A stretch of 14,332 nucleotides of DNA. It comes from Zetaproteobacteria bacterium (GTDB taxonomy: Bacteria; Pseudomonadota; Zetaproteobacteria; Mariprofundales; Mariprofundaceae). The stretch spans positions 1-14,332 of the forward strand of contig JAJRTX010000180.1 in NCBI GenBank assembly GCA_021545665.1, given 5' to 3'. The notes beneath the pieces were generated by a model. The model was not told where the DNA came from and did no database searches. It worked only from the letters and a program-made list of their open reading frames with translations. Position 1 is the first letter of the stretch; each line of letters opens with the position of its first letter. The position numbers and the translations under genes were made by a program. This document shows positions 11,501-14,332 of this stretch, in pieces.

Positions 11501-14332
11501 GCCGCAAGAGCATGGCTAAACCTAAAGGCATGCCTGTGAATACCGTACAGGCCGCGGTTAAAGAGTTTGCCAGTGGCTTTAGCGCGAACATTGATATTGA
11601 TTTTCGTGTGTATCCAACCATGGTAGCTGCTTTTGGTGAGAAATATGCGAAAGAAGTGGGTACTGATACCGTAAAAGGCGCGTACTACGGCAAGTCGCGC
11701 GTCATTGTCCTGGTTGCTTCTGAGTTAAACAACAAGGCTGATGCCATTGCTACGATTCGCCATGAACTCATCGGCCATCATGGCTTGAATCTCTTTAGTC
11801 CTGAACACAAGCGAAAAATTTTTGAAGCTGTATCAGATTCTCGTAAATCATCAACATTAAAACGTGTCTGGGCCCGCATAGATCGTGACTATGCGGATCA
11901 GAGTGAGCTTGAGCGGGCCGAAGAAGTTATTGCTTCGATTGCTGAATTAAATCAAGGAGTTATAACAAAGGTATTGGATAAGATCATCAATGCCATCATC
12001 AATGCGCTACGGGCCATTGGTATGATTGGCAAGCATATCCGCAAGAGTGAGATCCTTTCGTTGATCAATTCAATGGAAGAAGGCCTTCGCCGTGGTGCAA
12101 GACAGCAGAATTACCCGAAAACAGACGGTTATCAGAATCAGCAGGAACGTACCGCGCCCATATTCTACTCGCAGATGCGCAGTGTCCTGGCTGAAAAGCT
12201 GAGTGCAACTAATTCATCAAGAAATTTTGCCGGTCAAATTCACGCGATGATGAGCAAGGGTTATTTCAAGAGGGAAGAGTTTGAATGGTCTGGTGTTTTT
12301 GAGTGGCTTGCCCAGCAAGATGTGGGCAAGAAAGTTAAAAAGGCCGATGTGCTTGATTTTATGGATGCTAATCAAATTCAGGTGACTGAGGTTGAGAAGG
12401 GTGGTGGAAACAGCAAAGGTTCAGCTTCTCTTATAGAAGGGTATAAAACCGAAATACAATCTAAAGGCATCCATGTAAATGTTGGAACAGATGGTTTTTA
12501 TGATGCTTACAATACGCCTGACGGTGAAATATGGTGGTTTGAGTCTTATGAGGACGTTGACGGAATAACTAAAGGCTTTGTAGATATTCATGGTGACATT
12601 GATAGTGACAGGTTTGATGAATTTATAGAAAAATATAGCTTACAAGATGTTAGTAATGCCGTTACCGAATTAGCATTTATCGCTTATGACCAAAAAACTA
12701 ATGAGAATTTTGGTTACAGCGAATCAGATGAGAGCGGTACTCAGTACTCAAATTACACCCTGCCCGGTGGCAAAAATTATACTGAGCTGTTGCTTACGCT
12801 GCCAACCAAAGATCCTATTGGTTTCACTGGAGAAATACCCTACAGCAACGAAGATGAAGCTGATAATGTGTTGACCGATATTTCTTCTGAGGGCTTTGAG
12901 CATCTTGAATATGGCATGGATGAAGAGTCAAAAACCATTGTGTTCGAGAAGCTAACGACTTCAGAATATGAAGAGATTAGTAATATTGTTGAGCGCAACG
13001 GGCTGCGGATTACAAGGCGAAACCTAAAGAAAACAGGTACTCAGGAAACTTTTGCCAGCGCCCACTGGGACGAGAAAAACATACTCGCCCACGTTCGCTA
13101 CAACGAGCGCATTGACTCCGATGGTAAGCGCGTGCTGTTTATTGAGGAAACGCAGAGTGACTGGCACCAGTCTGGTCGGAAACACCAATATCGAACTAAA
13201 AACATAGAAAAAGAGATAGCCGAGGCAGAATTAACCCGTAGCAAATTGACTGCTGACGCAATAAACGCCTTCACCAGAAACGATCTGTTTGGTTTTGATA
13301 ATAGAATGGATGCCGAAGAAGCAATATTAACCCATGATGACTGGGCTGATAGATGGGAGGCTGAAAATGATGGCGATATTGAGAAAATAAACAAGTGGCG
13401 TGACGCTTATCTTAAACACCATAATTTAAGAGAGGCGAATAGAAAAGGGGTTCCTGACGCACCCTTCAAAACCACATGGCCGATGCTGGTAATAAAGCGC
13501 ATGATCCGCTATGGGGCTGAAAACGGCTTTGATCGCGTTGCCTGGACTACGGGGGATCAGCAGAATGAGCGGTACAATCTTAGTAACTACATCAATTCTC
13601 TAAATTGGGAGCGCATTGGTGGTCTGTATGATATTAGTGCGCTTGCAAATGCGATGGAAACTTTTGAAGAAGGCGGTATTGATGGTGCAAGATTGCGTGA
13701 ATTGATAGGTGATGAGCATGCACAGGCAATTATTGATGACCCCGCACAATCTGGCTCAATCGATGTAGAAAAAGACATTGGCGGCGAAGGCATGCGCGGC
13801 TTCTACGACAACATGCTGCCCAAAATGGTTAATAAATATGTGAAGAAGTGGGGCGCTAAAGTGGGTGAAACCAGCCTCCCGAACGAGGTGTACAAAAACA
13901 ACAAGAAGTTTGAAACGCCTGCAGGTGATAATTACTGGCTTGCCCCATCCGGCAAGGTTGGTAGTAGCGCAGAAGGAATTGAATACTCTGATGAAAAGTT
14001 CGAGAACCTTTCCGAATTTCTGGCTCACTACCCTGGAAGCAAGGTTGTTGAGGACAAGGGCTACCCGGTTCATAGCCTAGATATCACCGACAAAATGCGC
14101 GATGCTGCCATGGAAGGCCAGCCGATGTTCAGTCGCTCTAAAAAGCCCGATGATGCAGAATCCCGTGAAACCCCCGGAAGAAAATACACCAGAGAACAGG
14201 CCAGCGCGATAAAAAAAGGCGGCTTTGGAAAACTAAAAGAGGCATACGAAAACCCGCTTAAAGCTGCGCTTGGCAAGGCTATTGGCCGGATTGATGAGTC
14301 AAAGCAGGTCTGGAAAACGATTCTTCGACAAG
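2578..14332 (+). CDS. Giant polyvalent phage protein (at least 3,918 residues), 3'-truncated
   Basis: I read every codon of this frame from GTG 2578 to the right edge and found no stop; the gene continues beyond the window. GTG is chosen because an in-frame TAA sits two codons upstream, the start overlaps the previous stop as GTGA, and the N-terminus opens with an NPFAQYAAP motif repeated at residue 26. Domains in order: Gly/Ala-rich helices (about 160-315), helical polyvalent domain (about 402-620), SGDEF domain (about 790-945), segment antisense to an HNH gene (957-1151), pyrophosphatase-like domain (about 1360-1495), helical domains (about 1680-2590), N6-adenine methyltransferase (about 2602-2882), metallopeptidase (about 2985-3125) and polyvalent-associated domains (about 3197-3851). 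This order of unrelated effectors in one chain is the hallmark of polyvalent proteins of phages and conjugative elements, thought to enter the cell with the DNA and counter host defences. Packaging of this protein is inferred from the neighbouring virion genes. Confidence 0.93.
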   Translation, partial: MKNNPFAQYAAPQAGPEANQTEEDTNPFSKYAAPEPTPQEPASDLAIPAPGGNDLGLPPPPATALRREKQGRVSSAGGSFMRGFGSIVASLPKAVGEGAVALANKYGDDPIWGNPDNLTPEDTTSYKIGDSIEKWFNKFAVNPEYADDFWTSQIPQGAGSMFGFMAGGVAGKAAKIPVLATTMGLGATATGVEGVQDYLSTLEKDEAADPKLREQAFAWNAILGTSEALPITRILDRLDGITGGGVKRIIKEGFKGGIEELTQEVLQSVGQNAIASNLLKYDPDRGLFTGTVEAGEVGFTLGYAMNTLAAMIGSRRSGKTGQPQDKAPQQPPEGGEPPLDAGDVLGGVEGDRLPRADGMVDMPDIQAPSAESAEGNQDQAGAVGGVGGADISEFAPAEEETTSDPAINYVDPRLNRDIYRDNLENMADELVYGGGVSLIPDPNFIGGESDPRDENGRPQVPMVRTESFNPEWFKSLMEDDNYSMSVEKVQHAVQKAIKGERLGVRQARVVGAMLNNITDGRTSSENMEYVREQLRVAREARARAKFPEAADWLLEEDQYPEDMDGIARVFVEFQAQAKNISQELSDNVDSLLYDSKDSDADIISKITKLFEAYYGQKSQASTQALQELEGAPEIQGAGAESVTGEPAAGTEGSVAGSEYAGNRLPAEENLDLPTPHPPAAPAAKTSKITSIDGGRISISGDVSALSKMLGGVGIPYTVDAENNAVVAAGQFRKEISGLLKIATKPKAETKDRRQKKKPGLKADKRKEEERRHGDKYRKSIDAMSMGERKELIEELRHDATINQLTGIKNRFAWEEELPKAEARGDYIVSIDADSLGWVNGKMGNEAGDLLLIEIANTLKSELGGSVYHVSGDEFWSYGNDKSAIISALNNAQDSLSTAKIESEGSSITGLAFSFGVTKDARSADRAMQKNKADRESSGSRVSKTTRPKGVLLKGEKLPDADALDSSTNVIGTEPKLDSDLSPAETFFKQFPDSILADSNPASVNAFLLEPSNKTGNRNTKTIGDLLAAKSFKPKSLGNLNINELKAMVTNVLARAHDLKIVDRIIKLIPIDVVNDLIGSKLSTDMTLHDKTMLLNRLSVEGEPSVSLTIDIASSLIGVPTRKATKDSIGVSDSVISSAKTDVASGTIKNRHDVTPDSDVVAEAGGATTSSASSIIRKKSPGRKKDVEYTDVFTDEEAKQAREKREEENALSKAFNLISNQLYNWFTPKEISAMQLVSPGHYDEAGVNWWSDKLTEGKERGFKRGKKSPGKKTDLAGEVDEAAQAKKDAEVTAKQDQAKKEEAAEQFAGEPDLLSGGQLEPDLFEPAKKHPGKKVTPAEHITEEADKAAASPENDKKAPTKDQIDAESYAKGYPVIQGLDIAIENPAGSKRKPQWPAMAAHYGDLVGYIGADGDAVDVFVNPDVDIPDNNPVFIINQYVKGKFDETKVMMGFADESEARKAYNDSYTKGWDGLDSIHESSIGEFKKWLESGKTKTEYGKPVKKAPGKKVQVKQQLFIVFQGNKQPVASLKEASDKFSKVIDEAAKQGKGSRDLGEDPVIVDQDGKQVARISYNGRVWDNDNNEIKISDRPTAKEQFAEPKESGVDILNNIEKAVSLRDAFMYYQEASESGSKNLIEYEEAIGIKASELVDSATSVDEANKVKTDLDFIEDGDTSSTGAYFSFTAKLLGEIKSKLSTFEYVPVTEAEYHTGKVVSAHAHISTNPARAGKVYERSFVEAVTDVYDKNLTLAETDDQKAALKKAIEQFKQDYMKAELSELSARSSMVSGHVAGRSNFNSRQAERGNKRIDKASDSTQKAKNIAEAKVEYAVLQARTPEQVTSDAEKATEKKANDDFMDEIKIIARSMGAMADPGNDKSAFRPKATKALNVALDLDKTRALEQLEKIDKHLVDDGGLLDVVGGRSDFWKTYQAALSKPEPTKEEKPSQETKKADEIQVSEEGYKQVVNKPEADEKGFKGGPYTLKYHNAIIKGANAGTLSVDDFQAALNILLENKDDVVTRLNKYTKPILKNMAQRYYYRDEKKAEIVDDVYKNLVEFYLLNKETPQAEGFVIGSGGYAKLQEDAWNKTVAIAKGITQEDLVAWKEYRAEKTVEREKEKSEAEAAIADPKTFEDFSLFIRTKRQNNDDLTLHDARMLLNPEQRASFDELLAEKSRTRRGESRDEYRNRVANTGVTTETEIVATKHTRDGHDLWVVVPAERVERDVYKEWLAAARKMGGNYSSFRGKGAVPGFQFRDRESAEAFQKYVTGGDTEAVKERAQERRDAYADDRSQTAVERLNEMAERLEDRADTSLSADRKQNTARRARFAASAEAQANHEKALAKTMRNIAQAIDSDGTKFLDRLRTKVQVEMLNRTLVNAKDDQLHDKYPNYTDYEKHRGEAVDADTVDFANFPAYTAYRSDLATLGRQMLEIDGMKKLGQRMMKVADDITTKYLDFAKENLPLVATFVGKDGVKATFKRKGDAESSILRSGFRGQAIVLPFKRGENLIILSPSEAIKKGIWEGDNDARITLSDEFAEQFVGKARRTSKIDVPYQFDSSYDKLNRLRSMGIETPAEYRAALREFVNLREKPPEPDKIKEMERAMVGRSNDGMDFFPTPESTSDEMVEIADIEEGMSVLEPSAGMGHIAERIREAGVEPDVIEMGSDRRELLEAKGFTLAGRDFMDYEGSPSGKDLGEHQVTLNTLKKEVDNARDAIRKHDPKTGVDYQHESRAKATTRSARSGQAAEAWDHKKSVLRKKVRELLTDGYSVPAEYIELSGAEYNDKGNYEPIEQVAGGKYDRIIMNPPFSKRRDAEHVRHAYTLLKPEGRIVAIMGEGVFFGKDKKAVAFREWLEEVGGSEEKLDEGTFQDSSLPTNTGANARMVVIDKGVDEVAEDREAADALLAGRDTKPEEDNKNYTVSEGDKPDYSEVKFDEKPDPEIVSRLKDAGYQWSRGNKVWYGKTDRLPDLDQGKPQSTQYSRRKSMAKPKGMPVNTVQAAVKEFASGFSANIDIDFRVYPTMVAAFGEKYAKEVGTDTVKGAYYGKSRVIVLVASELNNKADAIATIRHELIGHHGLNLFSPEHKRKIFEAVSDSRKSSTLKRVWARIDRDYADQSELERAEEVIASIAELNQGVITKVLDKIINAIINALRAIGMIGKHIRKSEILSLINSMEEGLRRGARQQNYPKTDGYQNQQERTAPIFYSQMRSVLAEKLSATNSSRNFAGQIHAMMSKGYFKREEFEWSGVFEWLAQQDVGKKVKKADVLDFMDANQIQVTEVEKGGGNSKGSASLIEGYKTEIQSKGIHVNVGTDGFYDAYNTPDGEIWWFESYEDVDGITKGFVDIHGDIDSDRFDEFIEKYSLQDVSNAVTELAFIAYDQKTNENFGYSESDESGTQYSNYTLPGGKNYTELLLTLPTKDPIGFTGEIPYSNEDEADNVLTDISSEGFEHLEYGMDEESKTIVFEKLTTSEYEEISNIVERNGLRITRRNLKKTGTQETFASAHWDEKNILAHVRYNERIDSDGKRVLFIEETQSDWHQSGRKHQYRTKNIEKEIAEAELTRSKLTADAINAFTRNDLFGFDNRMDAEEAILTHDDWADRWEAENDGDIEKINKWRDAYLKHHNLREANRKGVPDAPFKTTWPMLVIKRMIRYGAENGFDRVAWTTGDQQNERYNLSNYINSLNWERIGGLYDISALANAMETFEEGGIDGARLRELIGDEHAQAIIDDPAQSGSIDVEKDIGGEGMRGFYDNMLPKMVNKYVKKWGAKVGETSLPNEVYKNNKKFETPAGDNYWLAPSGKVGSSAEGIEYSDEKFENLSEFLAHYPGSKVVEDKGYPVHSLDITDKMRDAAMEGQPMFSRSKKPDDAESRETPGRKYTREQASAIKKGGFGKLKEAYENPLKAALGKAIGRIDESKQVWKTILRQ
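2587..2679 (+). repeat. N-terminal NPF repeat pair in the giant protein
   Basis: NPFAQYAAP (residues 4-12) and NPFSKYAAP (residues 26-34) are two copies of one 9-residue motif spaced 22 residues apart, followed by a Pro-rich stretch. Similar short NPF-type motifs are seen at the extreme N-termini of other large phage proteins. A docking or packaging signal is possible but unproven. Confidence 0.6.
3007..3540 (+). other. Gly/Ala-rich helical, possibly membrane-active region
   Basis: Around residues 160-195 the chain is rich in Gly, Ala, Met and Val (MFGFMAGGVAGKAAKIP and following). Near 255-270 comes an amphipathic helix with EELTQEVLQSVGQ, and near 299-314 a second apolar stretch, FTLGYAMNTLAAMIGS. 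The E-x2-T-Q-E-x2-Q pattern after Gly-rich helices recurs in large internal virion and polyvalent proteins. A role in crossing or anchoring in the envelope during DNA entry is inference. Confidence 0.5.
3781..4440 (+). other. Helical polyvalent-associated domain
   Basis: Residues about 402-620 contain the pattern VRTESFNPEWF, then VQHAVQKAIKGERLGVRQARVV, then a Glu/Arg-rich helix and WLLEE. The KAIxGxxLGxRQxxVV pattern is familiar from other large phage polyvalent proteins. No catalytic residues are evident, so its function is unknown. An acidic Pro/Gly-rich linker (3541-3780) precedes it and another (4441-4620) follows. Confidence 0.5.
4945..5400 (+). other. GGDEF-like domain with SGDEF signature
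   Basis: DxxxxLTGxxNR at residues 798-810 matches the entry motif of GGDEF domains. It is followed by ID831-A-D-S-L-G-W-V-N839-xxx-G-N-x-x-G-D848, the counterpart of DxDxFKxxNDxxGHxxGD, and then by VSGDEF (SGDEF at 870-874). The metal-binding Asp (831), the guanine-contacting Asn and Asp (839, 848) and the DE pair of the signature are kept. The first Gly of GGDEF is Ser, and the Asp of IND and His of GH are replaced. SGDEF variants can be active in this family, so diguanylate cyclase activity is possible but not shown. No RxxD inhibitory site is obvious upstream. Confidence 0.75.
5446..6030 (-). CDS. HNH homing-type endonuclease, nested antisense inside the giant gene
   Basis: This complete 194-residue gene reads leftward from ATG 6030 to TAG 5446. 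ATG 6030 is the only start, because an in-frame stop lies upstream at 6084-6082 with no other start codon between. An AGGAG site sits 7 bases before it. The protein has a Cys4 knuckle (C6, C9, C28, C32), then an HNH core in the HNH_3 style: EHRLIMERHIG (from residue 59), VIHHIDGDKLNN (77-88), DNLEIM (91-96) and EHIRHH (100-105). Two helix-turn-helix units follow: CQKIADRLGVSVTCLIRRLK, and GRQIGIKLGFSTDHICRTIK to the end. Such tails contact DNA in homing endonucleases. All expected HNH residues are present, so it looks active. Its codons occupy the same triplets as the sense frame of the giant gene. It uses no TTA, CTA or TCA (13 Leu, 16 Ser), and also no ATA, GTA, ACA, GCA or CCA, unlike the surrounding gene. 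That is consistent with foreign origin. Confidence 0.9.
   Translation of the reverse strand: MPVFNCTRCNISFSRANYAVRNPNRIFCSLPCWYSYQRTGNIDSQGYRRFSFNRKTIKEHRLIMERHIGRKLATDEVIHHIDGDKLNNSIDNLEIMSSSEHIRHHRFKFVDVEIAKTLRLEGFSCQKIADRLGVSVTCLIRRLKKEGIDTGRITVSKDAVRELFEKGLSGRQIGIKLGFSTDHICRTIKSIGIR
6038..6042 (-). promoter_or_regulatory. Shine-Dalgarno of the antisense HNH gene
   Basis: On the minus strand AGGAG is followed by 7 bases and then ATG 6030. This is near-ideal spacing, and it occurs within coding sequence of the opposite gene, which supports the HNH frame being a real gene. Confidence 0.8.
6097..6125 (-). promoter_or_regulatory. Candidate promoter of the antisense HNH gene
   Basis: The minus strand carries an exact TATAAT (6102-6097) about 67 bases before the HNH start. 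The best -35 at 17-base spacing, TTTCTA, matches only 3 of 6 consensus bases, so the promoter rests mainly on its -10 box. The sense strand here encodes Ser-Ile-Ile-Arg-Lys-Lys of the giant protein. Confidence 0.5.
6106..7098 (+). repeat. Recurring KKxPG(K/R)K linker motif
   Basis: Four near-identical linker motifs occur in the giant protein: KKSPGRK (6106-6126), KKSPGKK (6370-6390), KKHPGKK (6556-6576) and KKAPGKK (7078-7098). A looser copy, KKKPGLK, is at 4840-4860 before the SGDEF domain. They bracket domains: one follows the HNH-antisense segment, and two flank the pyrophosphatase-like domain. They may be flexible joints, DNA-contact patches or cleavage sites. Confidence 0.6.
6640..7068 (+). 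other. Inorganic-pyrophosphatase-like domain
   Basis: Residues about 1355-1497 show the pattern KGYPVIQGLDIAIENPAGSxR, then MAAHYGDLVGYIGADGDAVDVFV, then INQYVxGKFDETKVMMGF and WDGLDSIHESSIGEFKKWL. The DGDAVDV motif (D1411, D1413, D1416) is the metal-binding signature of soluble family I pyrophosphatases, with Ala where Pro/Glu is usual. This domain type is well known inside phage and plasmid polyvalent proteins. It probably hydrolyses pyrophosphate or a related phosphoanhydride; its natural substrate there is not settled. Confidence 0.85.
7381..8040 (+). other. Helical polyvalent-associated domain with SGHVAGRSNF motif
   Basis: Residues about 1602-1820 are mostly helical. They contain a run of the form AHISTNPARAGKVYERSF, later SARSSMVSGHVAGRSNFNS followed by RQAERGNKRIDK. 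The S-x-x-SGxxxGxxxF...RxxxRxNKRxDK arrangement resembles a motif of plasmid and phage polyvalent domains in which a GPAxFP-type loop precedes basic residues. I cannot name the domain with confidence, and its function is unknown. Confidence 0.4.
8440..8940 (+). other. Helical polyvalent-associated domain (YTKPILKNM type)
   Basis: Residues about 1955-2120 contain GPYTLKYHNAIIKGANAG, then LNKYTKPILKNMAQRYYYRDEKKAEIVDDVY and an aromatic-rich helix. The LNKxTKxxLxxM...RxxxKAEIVxxVY pattern is familiar from other large phage polyvalent proteins, usually upstream of the methyltransferase. No catalytic motif is visible. A Glu/Lys/Arg-rich helix follows. Confidence 0.5.
9142..9366 (+). other. Small polyvalent-associated domain (GGNYSSF...PGFQF)
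   Basis: Residues about 2189-2263 read as KHTRDGHDLWVVVP, then YKEWLAAARKMGGNYSSFRGK, then AVPGFQFRDRESAEAF. The GGxYSxFxxxxxxPGFxFxxxxxAxxF pattern is a frequent module between the helicase or methylase parts of polyvalent proteins. It may bind nucleic acid, but this is unproven. A helical region (9370-10370), including PAYTAYRSDLATLGRQ, links it to the methyltransferase. Confidence 0.6.
10381..11223 (+). other. N6-adenine DNA methyltransferase domain
   Basis: The domain opens with MDFFPTPESTSDEMVEIA. It then has the S-adenosylmethionine-binding motif I VLEPSAGMGHIA (from residue 2631), an acidic motif II/III region ending DFMDYE, and the catalytic motif IV NPPF (2799-2802), followed by AYTLLKPEGRIVAIMGEGVFF. 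NPPF marks adenine-N6 methylation. Methylation of incoming phage DNA to evade restriction is the usual role proposed for such domains. About 110 residues of charged helix lie between DFMDYE and YDRIIMNPPF, where relatives commonly have only a few. All key motifs are intact. Confidence 0.9.
11341..11466 (+). other. Short LKxAGYxWS...WYGK module
   Basis: Residues about 2922-2962 contain VSRLKDAGYQWSRGNKVWYGKTDRLP. The LKxxGYxWSxxxKxWY pattern is a small recurrent module in phage and plasmid proteins that process or protect DNA. A QYSRRKS motif follows and leads into the metallopeptidase. Confidence 0.5.
11530..11955 (+). other. Metallopeptidase domain with HELIGHHG motif
   Basis: The predicted zinc motif is HELIGHHGL (H3062, E3063, H3067), preceded by DAIATIRHE and followed by a second acidic helix, SELERAEEVIASIAEL, which could supply a third ligand. 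The HExxGH spacing differs from classical HExxH but matches the HEVVGHYGL-type motif common in polyvalent phage proteins. It could cut host defence proteins or process the giant chain itself. Neither target is shown. The following stretch (11956-12110), with INAIINALRAIGMIGKHI, is an amphipathic helix. Confidence 0.8.
12151..12410 (+). other. Polyvalent-associated domain (FYSQMRSVL...EEFEWSGV)
   Basis: Residues about 3192-3278 contain FYSQMRSVLAEKL, then GYFKREEFEWSGVFEWL, then KKADVLDFMDANQIQVTEVEKG. This YSxMxxxL...K.EExEWxGxxxxL...KxxVxxFxxxNxxxxxEV pattern is well known upstream of the domain that follows in large prophage proteins. Its function is unknown. Confidence 0.75.
12730..14139 (+). 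other. C-terminal polyvalent-associated domain (EETQSDWHQ...TTGDQQNERY)
   Basis: Key blocks are YTLPGGKNYTELLLTLP (about residue 3395 onward), HWDEKNILAHVRYNER, VLFIEETQSDWHQSGR (Glu 3523), PDAPFKTTWPMLVIKRMIRYGAENGFDRVAWTTGDQQNERY and GMRGFYDNMLPKMVNKYVKKWGA. It ends with the common tail MEGQPMFSR. This is a widespread domain of PLxRFG-type giant phage proteins with conserved Glu, Gln, Asp, His and aromatic residues that suggest an enzyme, but no activity is established. About 75 residues (12820-13040) are inserted between TLPTKD and the HWDE block. Confidence 0.75.

Noticed and set aside
1..14332. CRISPR arrays, tRNA genes, insertion sequences and phage attachment sites
   Set aside because: I saw no spaced direct repeats, cloverleaf sequences, transposase motifs or long inverted repeats. 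The window is coding almost from end to end.

Overview
The window looks like the late, virion-protein end of a tailed-phage genome or prophage. All three long genes run on the + strand and are packed with stop/start overlaps, leaving no intergenic space. The families seen (an ejection-type internal virion protein, a charged structural protein and a giant polyvalent protein) are typical of podovirus-like phages of Gram-negative bacteria. The host cannot be fixed from sequence alone; a gammaproteobacterium is only a guess.

Layout. (1) Positions 3-1055: the C-terminal part of an internal-virion-like protein whose start lies left of the window. (2) Positions 1055-2581: a 508-residue charged protein, coupled by a TAATG overlap. 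(3) Position 2578 to the right edge: one uninterrupted reading frame of 3,918 codons, starting GTG in a GTGA overlap and running off the window. It encodes a giant polyvalent protein. In order it carries NPF repeats, a Gly/Ala-rich helical region, a helical polyvalent-associated domain, a GGDEF-like (SGDEF) domain, a linker segment, an inorganic-pyrophosphatase-like domain, several helical polyvalent domains, an N6-adenine methyltransferase, an HExxGH metallopeptidase and two C-terminal polyvalent-associated domains. Proteins of this type are thought to be packaged and delivered with the DNA to protect or establish the incoming genome; that role here is inference.

(4) The most striking element is a complete 194-codon HNH endonuclease gene on the minus strand (6030-5446), lying wholly inside the giant gene. 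Its codons are in exact register with the sense codons, so both strands are open across the whole length. It has a strong Shine-Dalgarno, an exact TATAAT box upstream, an HNH core, a Cys4 knuckle and two C-terminal helix-turn-helix units. It looks like a homing endonuclease gene that landed backwards in an inter-domain linker of an essential-looking gene without breaking it, so the giant protein gains about 195 residues that are the antisense of a nuclease.

Together, the + strand genes form one late operon for structural and ejected proteins, while the HNH gene is an independent passenger with its own expression signals.
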